Origin: Margaritifera margaritifera
Lineage: Eukaryota; Mollusca; Bivalvia; Unionida; Margaritiferidae
Length of the DNA stretch: 64,000 nucleotides
Direction of reading: 5' to 3'
Assembly (NCBI GenBank): GCA_029931535.1
Contig: JAQPZY010001688.1
Span: 5,511,001-5,575,000, forward strand
Shown: in pieces, positions 1-52,303 of the stretch
Numbering within the stretch: position 1 is the first letter of the stretch
Layout of the letters: each line of letters opens with the position of its first letter
Notes under the pieces: generated by a model
Database searches by the model: none
What the model saw: only the letters and a program-made list of their open reading frames with translations
Told to the model about the DNA's origin: nothing
Translations under genes and position numbers: made by a program

Positions 1-822
1 TTGACCAGACTTCTTCAGAAAAAAAAACGAGTACTGCAAATGGCATGATACACATGCATTGTGCCCTTTTTCCTACTAATGATTTTGACCTTGGAGCTAG
101 GGACTCGACTATTGTATGATAAGGTGTGGACCTGGGTCAAGTTGTCAAGTTTCATTAAAATATCTGTGGGGATAAAAAGTAACAAACTACATATAAAAAA
201 AAACAGGGCACTGACATATTATCTCTTTTTGTGACCTTGACAAAGGCAGGGGGAACAAAGGTAAATACATGAGATACTGTCAAGTCAAGAGATTTACAAG
301 GCTAACATTTTGTTAACATCTTCATTGGTTTAAAAGTTATACACATACATGGACAGGGATCATGCTTTAAGTTTTCTCTTTTCATGACATTGAGGCTTGG
401 TATGTGACACACTGTTTAAACACGATATGTAACTAGTTCACGTTTCATTAAAATATCTTCAGTGGTTCAAAAGTTGAAATCCAAACAAGATACAAGTCAG
501 AGTTACATTTTAACTTGCTGTGACCTTCACCTTGAAGCAGGAGGCATGGCTATGGTATGTGACATTGTCTATGTATGATATATAATTGGTCAAAGTTTCC
601 TTAAACTATGTGTTCAAAATTTACATTCCAAACAAAGATACAAATCGCAGAATTACATTCTGCTTTACTGTGATCTTCACTTTTAGTCTGGATGTGGCTA
701 TGGTATGTGACACACTGTCTATATGTGATAAATAATTGGCCAAAGTTTCATTAAAATCTCTTCAGTGGTTCAACCTCGAGGCAGCGGGCCTGTCTATGGT
801 CTGTGACACAATGTGTGGTCAT

Positions 823-2324
823 TAGGGGTGAAATGATACACCTCTGCTGCATATTGATACGATTCACAATACACAGCCTACAATACGATACATTATCGAT
901 ACACATATAAACTTGATAGTCTTTTCATCTTTAGAAGGTCTGTCAGTGATAGGGTGGTGCCATTTAATATGTGTTGACATACTGGTTATATTTCCAGTAC
1001 GCGAATTACAGACAGACAGACTTATCTGTTCATATGCCATTCTCATCCTTGACAAGATAAAAAAAATACTTCCAAACAGACCACCTGTTAGTTGTCAGTG
1101 ACTTTAATTCAACTTTTAAGGCCATTTCAGGCTGCTCCATTTGATCAGATGCATGACTCATCTTGGTCACTACGCTATTTGCTTTGCATTGCATGAATAC
1201 TTTAAAAACATCTTATTACCAATTTCATGTCTTCACTTAAAGTTGGAAGGCATTATGGTGTTATCTTCAAAACAAAAGAAATAGTGCAAATTCCTTGTGC
1301 TAGGAAAATCTTATCTAGAACAAGTCCGAATGTGGAAGCAGAGATGACAATCAACCAAATCATTCACATTGTACTTCCAGCAGATGCAAAACAACTGCCA
1401 CAGCCACAGGCACTCGTTTCTGTCAGTGAAAAAGGAAATTATTGACAACACCCACTCCCCTTCTACAAATTAACAAGGTGGCTATAACTCAAAGCACGTG
1501 TGGTTTAGAATCTGCCCCCTTGCCGACTCTGTGCTAATTCGTTCTTTTTTAATCCAGTAAGCATGTTCAGTAGCTGATTACATATATCAGTGTAAACGGA
1601 GACATTCCAAATTTGTTTCCCCATGTACAATTTAATTACTTTACAGATCATTTAAAAGCCACTTTTGTGTGAAGTTTCAATGTTGCTTTGTATCTGTTTG
1701 GATTGAGTTTGGATGCCAATACATCCAGTGTGTCACGCAGTGAACAAGCTACAGTTAGTTCTGATTGGTGGTTATTGTTTTACCCTGACAAACAATTACG
1801 ACCAATCAGAATTGAATGTAACATGTGTAGCCTTCAAATTGAATCGAAACAGACAAGATACTAAGTAACTGATAAACATCACATAAAAGTGTTTATTAAA
1901 TGATCAGTAAAGTACTTACCGGTAGATCATACATGGAGAACAAATCTGGAATGTCTTCTTTACATTGATATATGTTATCAGTGGCTGAACATGCTGACGG
2001 GATAAAATAATTAGCATTGAATTGGTGGTGGTGGTGGGGGGTTTGAACCACATGAGTTGGTCACCTTGTGTTAATTTGTAGAAGGCGAGTAGGTGTTGTC
2101 AAATGTTTTTATTTTTTACTGACAGAAATGAGTGAATATGCCTGCTGTCTCAGATGTATTCTCAATGTAAAGAATAAAAAGGTAAATGACTAATAATTCT
2201 CAGCTGCTGAAGATTAAAGTAACTTGTATAGGGTAAGTATCGTTTTGTATCAATTCTTCACCTCTGGTATCGATATGGAAAAATTATCAATACAACAATA
2301 TATCAATTAATTGTTTCACCTCTA
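823..2324. mobile_element. Non-autonomous hAT-type DNA transposon with perfect 8-bp target duplication
   Basis: The left end is TAGGGGTGAAATGATACA and the right end is ATTGTTTCACCTCTA, an imperfect terminal inverted repeat of the TAGGGGTG type found in hAT elements. The direct repeat GTGGTCAT flanks it exactly (815-822 and 2325-2332), which fixes the boundaries and the 8-bp duplication expected of hAT. Length 1502 bp. No transposase is recognisable; the only sizeable open frame, 1227-1445 on the plus strand (72 codons), has no family I know. About half of the element is a long imperfect palindrome (separate entry). Confidence 0.88.
1411..2135. repeat. Long imperfect palindrome inside the hAT element
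   Basis: Left arm about 1411-1775 and right arm about 1780-2135 are reverse complements with scattered indels. Examples: GACAACACCCACTCCCCTTC (1443) against the complement of GGCGAGTAGGTGTTGTC (near 2090); TTCTACAAATTAACAAGGTG against the complement at 2055-2085; GACATTCCAAATTTGTT (1602) against the complement at 1938-1955; and TTCTGATTGGTGGTTATTG against CAATTACGACCAATCAGAA at the centre. A transcript would fold into a hairpin of about 350 bp. Confidence 0.8.
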
Positions 2325-2853
2325 GTGGTCATGATAGCTATATGGGCAACTTTTCATGAGTATCTCTCCAAAACAATATTATGAGCTGGATAAGCAAATG
2401 TTAAAAGACAAATACACAGATGGATGGACAATGCCATTAATAAAATATGCTGGACTAACGATGGGCATATAAAATCTGGGGGAAAACATGTAAATAAATT
2501 ACTTGCTTGATAAACAGTCACCCTCTTTGACCTTGACCTCTGTCCTTTTGTCCATCTAAACAAGAGAAACCTTTCAAGCTTCAGATACACATACCTGCAC
2601 ATTCTGATGCAAAGATCCAAATGAACATATGACAGAGTTTTGTAAAACCTAAAGGACAAACTAATATGGTTGATGGCTAAATTATGGACCAATTTATGGC
2701 CTAGGAAGCAACTGTTGCTGGCAAAATATTAACAAGAGGCCCAAATGGGCCTATGGTCACTCACCTGTCTGCCTAATACCCAAATGCATGAGCAGTTGGC
2801 CCAAAAATATATGTTAGTAGGATGCTTTTTGTAGAAATTTCTTTAAATGCATA

Positions 2854-4336
2854 CAGTACAGCTCACGTGATTTTTCGGAACTCCGCGCATCGCGGTGGGG
2901 TACTTAATCCCCTCCACTTTAGCTCCGCGATAGCACTCCGCGGTGAAGGCATAAATTGGCATAAATACCTACAAATCACCACCACGTTTCGGCAAGCACG
3001 CCGATGTAAACACCACCGTGGAGGGGCTAGTCGACATTACTGATTGACATCTGAACAGCCAATGAATGAAGACCACCTATGGAAAGACTGACAAGTCAAA
3101 GAGTGATTTACAACCGGATACCATCTGAAGAATCAGTCGTTTTTATTTCGATCATATATTTGGACAATAAAAAAATAATTTCAAAAGTTTTGTATATTCA
3201 GTACACATTACTGTTTATAAAAGGTTGATCGAATAAGTTTATGATTTTAATTTATTTCAAAGAAATATGAAAAAACGTATGCACTGACTTGATGAGAAGC
3301 ACACATTGCTGAGCCTCTCAAGCAGAATAAATTTATCATTTTGTTCCAAAGGAAAGTAATTCTCTGAGATATGGACAATTAAAATCCAAATTGACATCCG
3401 CTTCTGCTTACCCCCCCCCCCCCCCGCCAGCAACAACAACAACAAACCTAAAACACTGAATTTACACTGAAATGCAAACCGCGTACTTAGTCTTTAAGCA
3501 GTGATAGCAGAGTCATGAGGCTTAATATTATGACTGCATGTATACTGTAAGGGACTGACCATTTAATATACGGGGTTTATATGTTGTTTTGTTTTTTTCG
3601 ACCGGGATATTTTTTGTTCTTTCATCACAGTAATTATTTACTTTAAGTGAAATATGGAACGGATTAACGTCTGCTACAAAAATCAGAGAAAGACAATTGT
3701 TTTCATGCATTAACCCCCCTCCCTCCCCCCCCCCCCCACACACACACGGTTGGAAAATTCAATTGTCTCTCCCTAATAAAGACTTGACTTCAGCGGATGT
3801 TCTAAAGAAATCAAGGCAGTGACCATTGTGAACACTGTTGTAAAATATTAACAAGGGTTTGCATCAAAGGATGATGTAAGTTTCAGCTTGGGAACAGTGT
3901 GTTTTTATCACACGAAGCCATCTGGCTTAGCGCGTTGTACTTTACAGCCGCAATTATGGTCCAGCCATTAACAACGGAAGTTTGATAATTGTTAGTAATT
4001 AATCTGAACTCGGCTTATTACCGAAATGAAAAATAATATGGAAAATTCTTAAATCTGAGATGTTCAGAGATTTTAATTTCCAACAAGTTTAGAGCATTTT
4101 GCATGGATGTATTGTCTCCACATGTATCCTATTATTTGCTCATTTTCCTACGACGAAAATATAAAAATAAAATATACTTTTTTAATTTTTTTTACGCAGA
4201 TATTAAAGAATGAAGTTTCCTGTTTGTGACTGTTAGAGCCTTTGGTTATTGAGCATGTTTCTGTTTTTTACCACTTGCAAACTTTTCCAGATTTAAGTTT
4301 ACGATAACTTGTGCAGTAGTGATTTGGATTCCATAT

Positions 4337-4408
<72 letters not shown>

Positions 4409-5559
4409 GGGGAACTTTACTAAGAAGAGTTAATGATCTAAAATTATTCATCTTATTTTTCTGTATTATGCAATAGGAAAACGAACAGAAAAGAAAAAGT
4501 TAAACATTAATTTCATCTGATGCGCAAGTTTGTCAAATCAATGGCAAAGAAATCAAACCCACAGAAGCGTTGCTGTTGTACTTTTAGGTTATCAGTTAGC
4601 ACATGAAATTAACACATCAATATCAAAGAAAACACGCAGTGCTGATGGCTTCTATTGTGCTAGGTTACTTGCACGTTTCAAGTACATGTATCTAGGATGA
4701 CCTTTTGCGACCATTTGTGATTTAAAAAACCCGCTACTTTGGTAATTAATGCAAAATAGTACAGTTTAAAATAAAATAACGATGTGAAATCTTAATAATG
4801 CTTTATTTAAGCGATTGGATGTCAGAAAAAAAATGTACAATATGTGAATGAGTACTCCTGCATGGAGTAACCATCGGAACTTGTGCGATTTTGTTTCACT
4901 TCAGTCAGGTATGACTGCAGCTTTGTTATTAATTTGTTCGATGTTTATCGTTCTTTTCATTGCAGGTAGTACAATATCACTGACTTTCATATGATCATTA
5001 CAATTTTGTATTGCGTTTACTGAAAAAGAAATAGGATATAGATGCATGTTTAGATTCCGATAATATAGTATTGAAGAAAAAGAAATTAGATTCATTGCGC
5101 AAAATGTAGTATTAATACAGTTTACGAGGCATTGTCATTACATTATCATCATCTTAAATATGATTTGGCACTATGTATCATACATTATCTTCGTTAGAAC
5201 AAGGAATTATTTATAATTAACTGAATTACTACGTTTTTTTCAGTATCAAAAAGTTAGCAAATTGCTCCCCAGAGGGATAACGATGTAGATAAATCGGTGC
5301 CCCCCCCCGTCTCTCTCTCAACCTCTGCTTGCTAGGGTAATAAACAGTAAACCACGCCCATATTATCGAGACCACATCCACTCCGCGGTGGTGATCGGAT
5401 GCGACTCCGCAAGAAAGCATGGTGTGCAGGGCTATTCTCCGCAACAACTCCGTCAGGACGCATGGAGTGATGGTGGAGGGGTTTTTCTTAATCCTCTCCA
5501 CTCACTCTCCACCCCCACTGCGATGCGCGGAGTTCCGAAAAATCACGTGAGCTGTACTG
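2854..5559. mobile_element. 2.7 kb TA-flanked TIR element, copy 1
   Basis: Both ends read CAGTACAGCTCACGTGATTT when each is read inward, continuing as TTTCGGAACTCCGCGCATCGC for a TIR of about 43 bp before divergence. TA dinucleotides at 2852-2853 and 5560-5561 are the target duplication, as in Tc1/mariner and some other TA-targeting families. Further GC-rich CTCCGCGGTG boxes lie inside both ends. No transposase is present. The minus-strand frame at 3528-3743 shares about 60 residues with copy 2 but has no known relatives. Three poly-C runs (about 3411, 3717, 5301) and a (GA)n run at 4342-4406 are included. Confidence 0.88.
4342..4406. repeat. (GA)n microsatellite
   Basis: About 32 uninterrupted GA units. 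The same site in the second copy of the TA element (55157-55176) has only about ten, so the tract length changed after the copies separated. Confidence 0.95.
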
Positions 5560-6877
5560 TATATATTATGAAAACAACTGTTTCGAGATTTCAATTTTTT
5601 TTACTCCTTCATCCATATCTGATAGCACAGCAGCATGGCCTCTATGCCAGGACACTTTCTGTCAGAGCTGGTATAATTCTGTTAAGCAGTCTTTTGAGAT
5701 AAAGCTGCTTAAATGCTTTTCTATGTTAGTAGTTGTAGCCATATTTGATGTTAAATTGGCATCATTTCTATAAATGTAAAAGACCTTCAACCTATGATGA
5801 TTTCTGTCAAATTTTGTCAAATTTGGTTCAGCACCATTTTTGAAGAAGTTTCTAAAAGTTTTTATATTTTTAGTAGCAGCAGCCATATTTGATGGCAGAT
5901 AGGCATTATTTGCACAGACTCAAAAGCCTTACATTCCAAGATGCTTTCTGTCAAATATGGTCAAATTCTGTTGAGTGTTTTTGAAAATTCATTCAAAGAA
6001 TTATATATTATTTGTAATTGTGGCCATACTTAATGGCAAATTTGCATCATTTGTATAAATTTTAAAGCCCTTAATGCCAAAATGTTTTCTGTCAAATCTG
6101 GTCAAATTCTGCTTAGCAGTTTCAAAGAAGTTGTTGTTTAAAGTTTTTCTGTTTATGGTAATGGTGGCCATAGTTGATAGCAGACTGGCATCATTTGTAT
6201 AAAATTGAAAGTCCTTTGTAACAGAATGCTTTCTGTAAAACTTTGGTTAAATTTTGTTTTGTGGTTTTTGAGAAGAAGTTGTTTAAAGACTGAAACTGAA
6301 AGTAGTTTATGCCAGAATGCTTTCTGTCAAATATGGTCAAAATTTTCTGAGCTCTTTTTGGGAAGAAGTTGTTTTAGGCTTTTCTAATTTTAGTAATGGT
6401 GGCCATATTTTATGGTAGATGGGCATAATTTACATACATTTTAGAAAGCCATCTATGCTATGATGCTTTCTGTCAAATTTTGTTGAATTCTGGTGAATGG
6501 TTTTCAAGAATTCATCATTTAAAGGTTTTTCAATTTTTAGTAATGGTGGCCATATCTGATGGTGGATCTGCATAATTTGCAAATGTGAACAACTTTAATG
6601 CCTGCAAGCTTTCTGTCAAATTTGGTTCAATTTTGTTCAACAGTTTTTAGACGATTTTCAAATATTATATTTTTAGTAATGGAAGCCATATTGGATGATG
6701 GATGGGTATCCAAATTTCGAAGCCCTTGGTGCCAGAATGCCCCATGCAAAATCATTTGCAAACTGGTCAAACAGTTTTTGATAAGTTGTAAATAGCAACT
6801 GAGAATGGACAAAGCACGATGGATGAAGGACCTTACCATAAGCTAGCTTGGTTTTATGGACAGGTGAGCTAATAATA

Positions 6878-7105
6878 AGATGTAGAAGAAAAAGAATAGC
6901 ACTAGTAGTAGTAAACTATTAAATGGGAATGTCCAATTTCAAGAATTATGTATTGGAGTACATATAAATGCCTGCTTTTCAGAAACCAGTGTTATTCCTT
7001 GAAGAGACCTTTTGAACGAGAGTTTTAATTTGGCTATTGTTTTTATCTTGGAGAGAAGAAAAAAAAAACCTAAGAGAATAATATGAACTTCCTACATTGT
7101 ATTAC
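6878..7105. other. Intron sequence 3' of MAP3K visible exon 10
   Basis: AT-rich. No feature beyond the GTAATA donor. Confidence 0.6.
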
Positions 7106-46788
<39,683 letters not shown>

Positions 46789-49700
46789 CTGCCAAAACAA
46801 AAAAAAAAAAAAAAATAAACAATAGATCAATTCAGATATGCTAGTGCAGTCTTCACAAACTCCATCAAGTCATCCTTAAAACAGTTCAACACTGACCCCC
46901 GAGTCTTGGGAAGATTGTTCCACCTGGCACAGGTTCATCCATACTAGAGCTACAGACAATGATCTGAGAAGAACTGCAGAGGTATAGCAGAAGTGCAAGC
47001 AGTATAAATCTCGGAATTGCAGCATGTCCTCTGTTGTTCAAGAAATCCCAAGTGGCATCTCATATCCAGTGTACCACAAACAGTTCAAAGCACAAATTGG
47101 CCTGATCAGCCACTAACGTGCTAGTGATGGTCATCTTCGAACTCGAAGGACAAACAAAATCAAAATGCTGTAAAATTGAGATTATTTGTACTTGTAAAGA
47201 GATATAAATTTTGTCAGCATGGTTGGTTGTCTAAGTAATTTATGTATCAGAAAAAGTCAAAGTGGCTATTTGTTCCTGGATAACAATGAAGATCTCTCTA
47301 TTTTTAAATTATAATTAAACACTTGAAGATGACACATTTATCCAAAATTTCACAAACACTCTAAGCTTGTTGGGGATAAGGTATGGGAGAAAGATAACCA
47401 AGACTTGATCTTGTCAAGATGTTCAGCTAACTCTGCAGCATCTAATAGGATTAACCTAAAGATGCTTTATATATAAAACTGGTGAAAAAGAGCACACAAT
47501 ATTTAAATTAAGGAAAGAGTTATAAAAAGATGTAAGACTATATAATCTATAGGCAAAGAGCAACGGTGATATAGCTATGTGATACAGAGTATAATGCACA
47601 CATGTGACATGTCAGAACCACACCTGATCCATGTCTGATGGCAATACATGCGATCTGGAAATTTTTCTCTGGTAATTTCCAATTATATGTATAATTTGAA
47701 GCTATATACATCTGAATGATTTATCATATGTAATTAAACTAAATGTACAATTATCAAAACATCTCTAACAAGAGGGTAAATACCAACTTCTCCTTTTCAC
47801 ATATTACCAATATGGTATCATCGTATCTAATTTGAAAGAATTATTTTTTTCTTGTCCCAAGACTTGCCATCATTATGGTATATCACCGTTTGTCATATAT
47901 TTCTTAGTCAACTGTGGCATCAATGAAGACTATCTTTGTCAAATGCGATACAGTGTATATCACCTTGACTAAATGTGATTTAGTTCTTACCATCTTGGTC
48001 CAATGCGAAAATTGCAAATCTATATTTTGACACGTACCCCTTATACAAACTGCTAGCGCAGCAACGAGATACCAATTCACCGGTATAGTGCGATATTTTT
48101 AGCATGATACAATGCATCTCAATATGACATTGCTGTATCGATATTTTTCAGCAAAATTTATATTAAACAAAAGTTAATTAATGGCAGTATTCTCTCTATT
48201 GTAAAATCTTTAAGCTAAGAGCTCTTTAATTAGTCCCTTTTTGCCAAATTTACCTTTCCCAGAGAAGGAACTATAACTGACATACTCTCTAATCTCAATG
48301 ACATGGATTTAAGCCATAAAAACTCCTAAACAGTTTTTAAATATTTTGCTCTTAGCTAATTTCACACCAAGAGCAGTTAAATACTATTTGTATTGACATA
48401 TTTCAAGCTAATTTTTGTTTTGAGACTTTGCAACAAGAGTTGTTTCCCTTACCAAAAATAGCAATGCTCAGTGAGAAATATGAACTTGTTGCAAATAAAA
48501 TGCAAAGTCTGACATCTGGAACAAACTTTTTTTAAATTTAAGAAAAAGAAAGATTCTACCAACATTGATATATCAGTGGCAGTGAGCATAATGTGCAATT
48601 CAGAGTTAAAGCATTGGGGCAACAACAAATCTGACCATAAATGTGATCACACATCATCTTGGCAAGATCAAACCAACATCCTGAACTGCAATGCAAAATT
48701 TAAGTTTGAATCTGAAAGGAGATGACATCCCCACTCAAAAGAAAAGTTAAATCACACACGTAACACAACCAACATCATTGTGCATTTTAAAGCAGCAATC
48801 AAAATGCCCATCAGTGACCTCATCATCAGCAAGGGCTGTTGCAATTACAAATTCAATCGCCTGTTTTATTATCAGCGACATGAGGCCTTTCAGCACAGTA
48901 CAGTTCAGAAGATGGAGATATCATAAATTCTAAGTGAGCACACTTAAAACCAGGGCATGTGGATATGCTTATTTTCTTAAAAAAGATATTGCAAATTTAA
49001 AACTATGAATAAACTTACTTACCCAAGACCTATCAGAGATTATTTCTTGGTTTTAATACTTATGGTTTTAAAAATACTTAGATGCCAAGTTACTTTTTTG
49101 TAAATCATTTAATTTGAGTGATCTTAGTAATATTTATATAGCTTATTGAGAGAAATCTTAACACTTAAGAAATTCAGGGGAGTGTGCAGTAGCGAACAAC
49201 TGGGTTTCTTTATTGTTATGATTTCTTTTAAACTCCAATTGACTTTGAGTTTAAAATACATTTTCAACCAATCAGCTGCCTGGGTTTTTTAAGTTAAAAG
49301 CTGCCAAATGCTGTTGATTGTTTAGAGCTGTCTTTTGATGATTAAGAGACCATGTGGTGCACATTCTTTGGACTTGACTGTAGCTCTTAGCTTACAACAA
49401 CCAGGTAGTTGATTCTTGTAATTTTTATGACTCCATTTCATAATTTATCTGTAATTCATTATATGCGTGATCTAACTTATTTGTTCAGTTGCTACTAATG
49501 TTTTATAGCCATTATTACCATTTCATCTTGTTCTATGATCGCTAATTAAAGATTTGTAAAGAAATTATAGTCTTGTTTTGAAGTTACAATGCTGACAAAA
49601 GTCTGACCTTAGTTATCTTTATATAACATTTAATTAAAGATAAAGTGATTCTTGTGATTTTTATGAAACAAATACATTTATTCATATGTTCCTAAATAAA

Positions 49701-51169
49701 TCAAACAGTGAAAAGAAAGCTACAAAAATTAAGTTAATTTATCACTAAAGGAACAAAATAAGTGAAAACGAATGTTTCCAATACGTACTGATACATATTA
49801 CAATACAAAAAAGATGTACTGCAATATATCACAATACATTTCTTCTCTGAGCAATACAGAGCCCTACAAACAGTTACATATTTTCTTATCAAGATTGATC
49901 CCAAGTGTGACAAGAACAATTTTGATGTGGTGTTAGTGCCAATCCTCTGTACTATTTAGATGGCATGCAGGACAGGACCAAACTATTTCATAAGACTGTA
50001 TTTCATGACAACCTTTTCATCATGATAAGATATGTCTGGATTTTAAACATGACCCTTATAAAAATGCAATCCTAAATCATGCTCGCACAAGCTCATGGCA
50101 AGTTCACTATAAGCTTGTTATGATCTTAATTGTAGCTAGCAGACTAGGTGGGAGCTTGCAGCGAGCTTGTATAAGAAATTTGGCTACATCCAAGTACAGT
50201 TGCTCATGTGATCTTGGTGACCTCTAATCTTTTGACTCGGAAATCGACAGGACTTTTCCTTACTTGAAGTGCAAGCCATCCACAAAGTTTGGTAAACTGT
50301 TGATAGTGGACAACTTGAATTATTGTCAGAAACAAAATCTTTAACAGACAGATGGAAGGATGGGTGGACAGACATACTTCATAACAATATGGCAGGTGTA
50401 TATAAATTCTAGCAAGATGGAATCATCTATATATCCCCATCTGCCCCAAAATGTCTGCTAGGAGACAGAAGGATCTAATTTTATTAGTAATGGACCTAGA
50501 TATGTCTACTGAGCCATAATATGCTTCAGATTAGGCAAGAAAAATTTAATTTTTCACTGGTTTTTTCAAAGTTCCTGCGTGAATTTTCTGCAGGAATTCT
50601 GCACATAGCAATGTAATTTCTGGTACTTGTGATCATCCAATTAGCACCAAAATTGACTACAGAACATAAGATTTATTTTTCTATTTTCCAATCTTCTCAC
50701 TAAAGGGAAAATTGACACAATAGTTGATGTTTTACTTTAATTATTAATGCATTGTACTGAAACAAAATGGGGTGGGGCTAATGTCATGAAATCAATGCAC
50801 GGTGAAATCATGACAGACTCTAAGGTGACTATTTCACCTGAATCACCCCCCTAGCATGGACCCTGTAAATACTGAGATTCTCCAACACATATAAAGCTGA
50901 CAAGAGAGCAGACAGCTTTTGATTTCCACAAGAACAGAGATGTATTCCTTCCATAATTTGAACATTTTTGTTGACTAGCTGTTTGGATAGTTGACAGTAC
51001 ATATTTGGAATGGTTGATACACACATTTTATGCTTATATTCAACATATGACCAGTTATTCATTTGCCATGTTATGCTTGTCTAGTGTGAAATACTAAATG
51101 ACTTTTTGACTACTTTATTTCTAATGAACTAAATCCTGGTTTTTTTAGACATTCTATTTAATTCTTTTT
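46789..51169. other. Upstream/intron sequence of the MAP3K gene, no exon recognised
   Basis: I looked for an exon upstream of 46788 with the phase needed to splice to the acceptor and found none that I can support. 50200-50300 holds a fragment of the GTGCAAGCCATCCACAAAG repeat. 48055-48130 and 49785-49850 contain GATAC/AATAC-rich stretches reminiscent of the ends of the hAT element at 823. The rest is AT-rich and unassigned. The transcription start could lie here or further right. Confidence 0.45.
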
Positions 51170-52301
51170 TTATTGAAAATTGAATATACTGTAGTTTTAA
51201 ATAGTGTTCAATATTCTAATTTGTTGACTTGTGTCTGCTTGGTAAAAATTGAATATACTGTAGTTTTAAAATGTGTTCAATATTCTAATTTGTTGACTTG
51301 TGTCTGCTTGGTAAAAATTGAATATACTGTAGTTTTAAATAGTGTTCAATATTCTAATTTGTTGACTTGTGTCTGCTTGGTAAAAATTGAATATACTGTA
51401 GTTTTAAATAGTGTTCAATATTCTAATTTGTTGACTTGTGTCTGCTTGGTAAATATTGAATATACTGTAGTTTTAAATAGTGTTCAATATTCTAATTTGT
51501 TGACTTGTGTCTGCTTGGTAAAAATTGAATATACTGTACTGTAGTTTTAAATAATGTTCAATATTCTAATTTGTTGACTTGTGTCTGCTTGGTAAAAATT
51601 GAATATACTGTAGTTTTAAAATGTGTTCAATATTCTAATTTGTTGACTTGTGTCTGCTTGGTAAAAATTGAATATACTGTAGTTTTAAAATGTGTTCAAT
51701 ATTCTAATTTGTTGACTTGTGTCTGCTTGGTAAAAATTGAATATACTGTAGTTTTAAATAGTGTTCAATATTCTAATTTGTTGACTTGTGTCTGCTTGGT
51801 AAAAATTGAATATACTGTAGTTTTAAATAGTGTTCAATATTCTAATTTGTTGACTTGTGTCTGCTTGGTAAATATTGAATATACTGTAGTTTTAAATAGT
51901 GTTCAATATTCTAATTTGTTGACTTGTGTCTGCTTGGTAAAAATTGAATATACTGTACTGTAGTTTTAAATAATGTTCAATATTCTAATTTGTTGACTTG
52001 TGACTGCTTGGTAAAAATTGAATATACTGTAGTTTTTCAATAGTGTTCAATATTCTAATTTGTTGACTTATGACTGCTTGGTAAAAATTGAATATACTGT
52101 AGTTTTAAATAGTGTTCAATATTCACATTTGTTGACTTGTGATTGCTTGGTAAAAATTGAATATACTGTAGTTTTAAATAGTGTTCAATATTCTAATTTG
52201 TTGACTTATGACTGCTTGGTAAAAATTGAATATACTGTAGTTTTAAATAGTGTTCAATATTCTAATTTGTTGACTTGTGACTGCTTGGTAAAAATTGAAT
52301 A
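51170..52301. repeat. 69-bp minisatellite with higher-order structure
   Basis: The monomer contains TTGAATATACTGTAGTTTTA, AATAGTGTTCAATATTCTAA, TTTGTTGACTTGTGTCTGCT and TGGTAAAAA; the start recurs at 51181, 51250 and 51319. About 16 units. Variants (AATGTG, TAGTG, AAATATT, and a 5-bp ACTGT insertion at 51532 and 51951) recur in the same order, giving a higher-order period of 419 bp (six monomers plus 5). Because 69 = 3 x 23 the plus strand stays open, but this follows from the period and does not show a gene. Confidence 0.95.
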
Positions 52302-52303
52302 TA

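Larger units (their letters stand above)
1..2730. repeat. Decayed interspersed repeat with internal ~160-190 bp period
   Basis: Units share TATGGTATGTGACACACTGT, AGTTTCATTAAAATATCTTC, AGTGGTTCAAAAGTT and TGTGACCTTCACCTTG and recur at about 360-780. The block is interrupted by the hAT-type element at 823-2324, and similar repeat-like sequence (GACCTTGACCTCTGTCC near 2530) continues afterwards. No coding potential seen. Exact limits are uncertain. Confidence 0.5.
2731..6877. repeat. AACAAGAGGCCC-type interspersed repeat, copy 1 (split)
   Basis: Opens with AACAAGAGGCCCAAATGGGC and CACTCACCTGTCTGCC and closes with CCATAAGCTAGCTTGG and GGACAGGTGAGCTAATAAT, so the two ends are partly complementary. 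The body (5562-6800) is about eight diverged units of roughly 165 bp sharing CTTTCTGTCAAATTTGGTCA, TTTTTAGTAATGGTGGCCAT and GCATCATTTGTATAAA. It is non-coding. The 2.7 kb TA element at 2854-5559 split it after AAATGCA; the sequence joins smoothly to the copy at 14746 once the insert is removed. Confidence 0.8.

Noticed and set aside
1227..1445. 72-codon plus-strand frame as a gene
   Set aside because: No recognisable domain, no splice or promoter context, and it lies within a non-autonomous hAT element. Recorded only as part of that element.
49240..49300. CCAATCAG motif as a promoter of the kinase gene
   Set aside because: A single CCAAT-like motif in AT-rich DNA without a start site, CpG enrichment or neighbouring exon is not evidence of a promoter.
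51173..51963. Open frames of 123 and 130 codons encoding 23-residue repeats
   Set aside because: The frame stays open only because the 69-bp period is a multiple of three. The repeats have no known domain, and the 5-bp ACTGT insertions break the frame between blocks.
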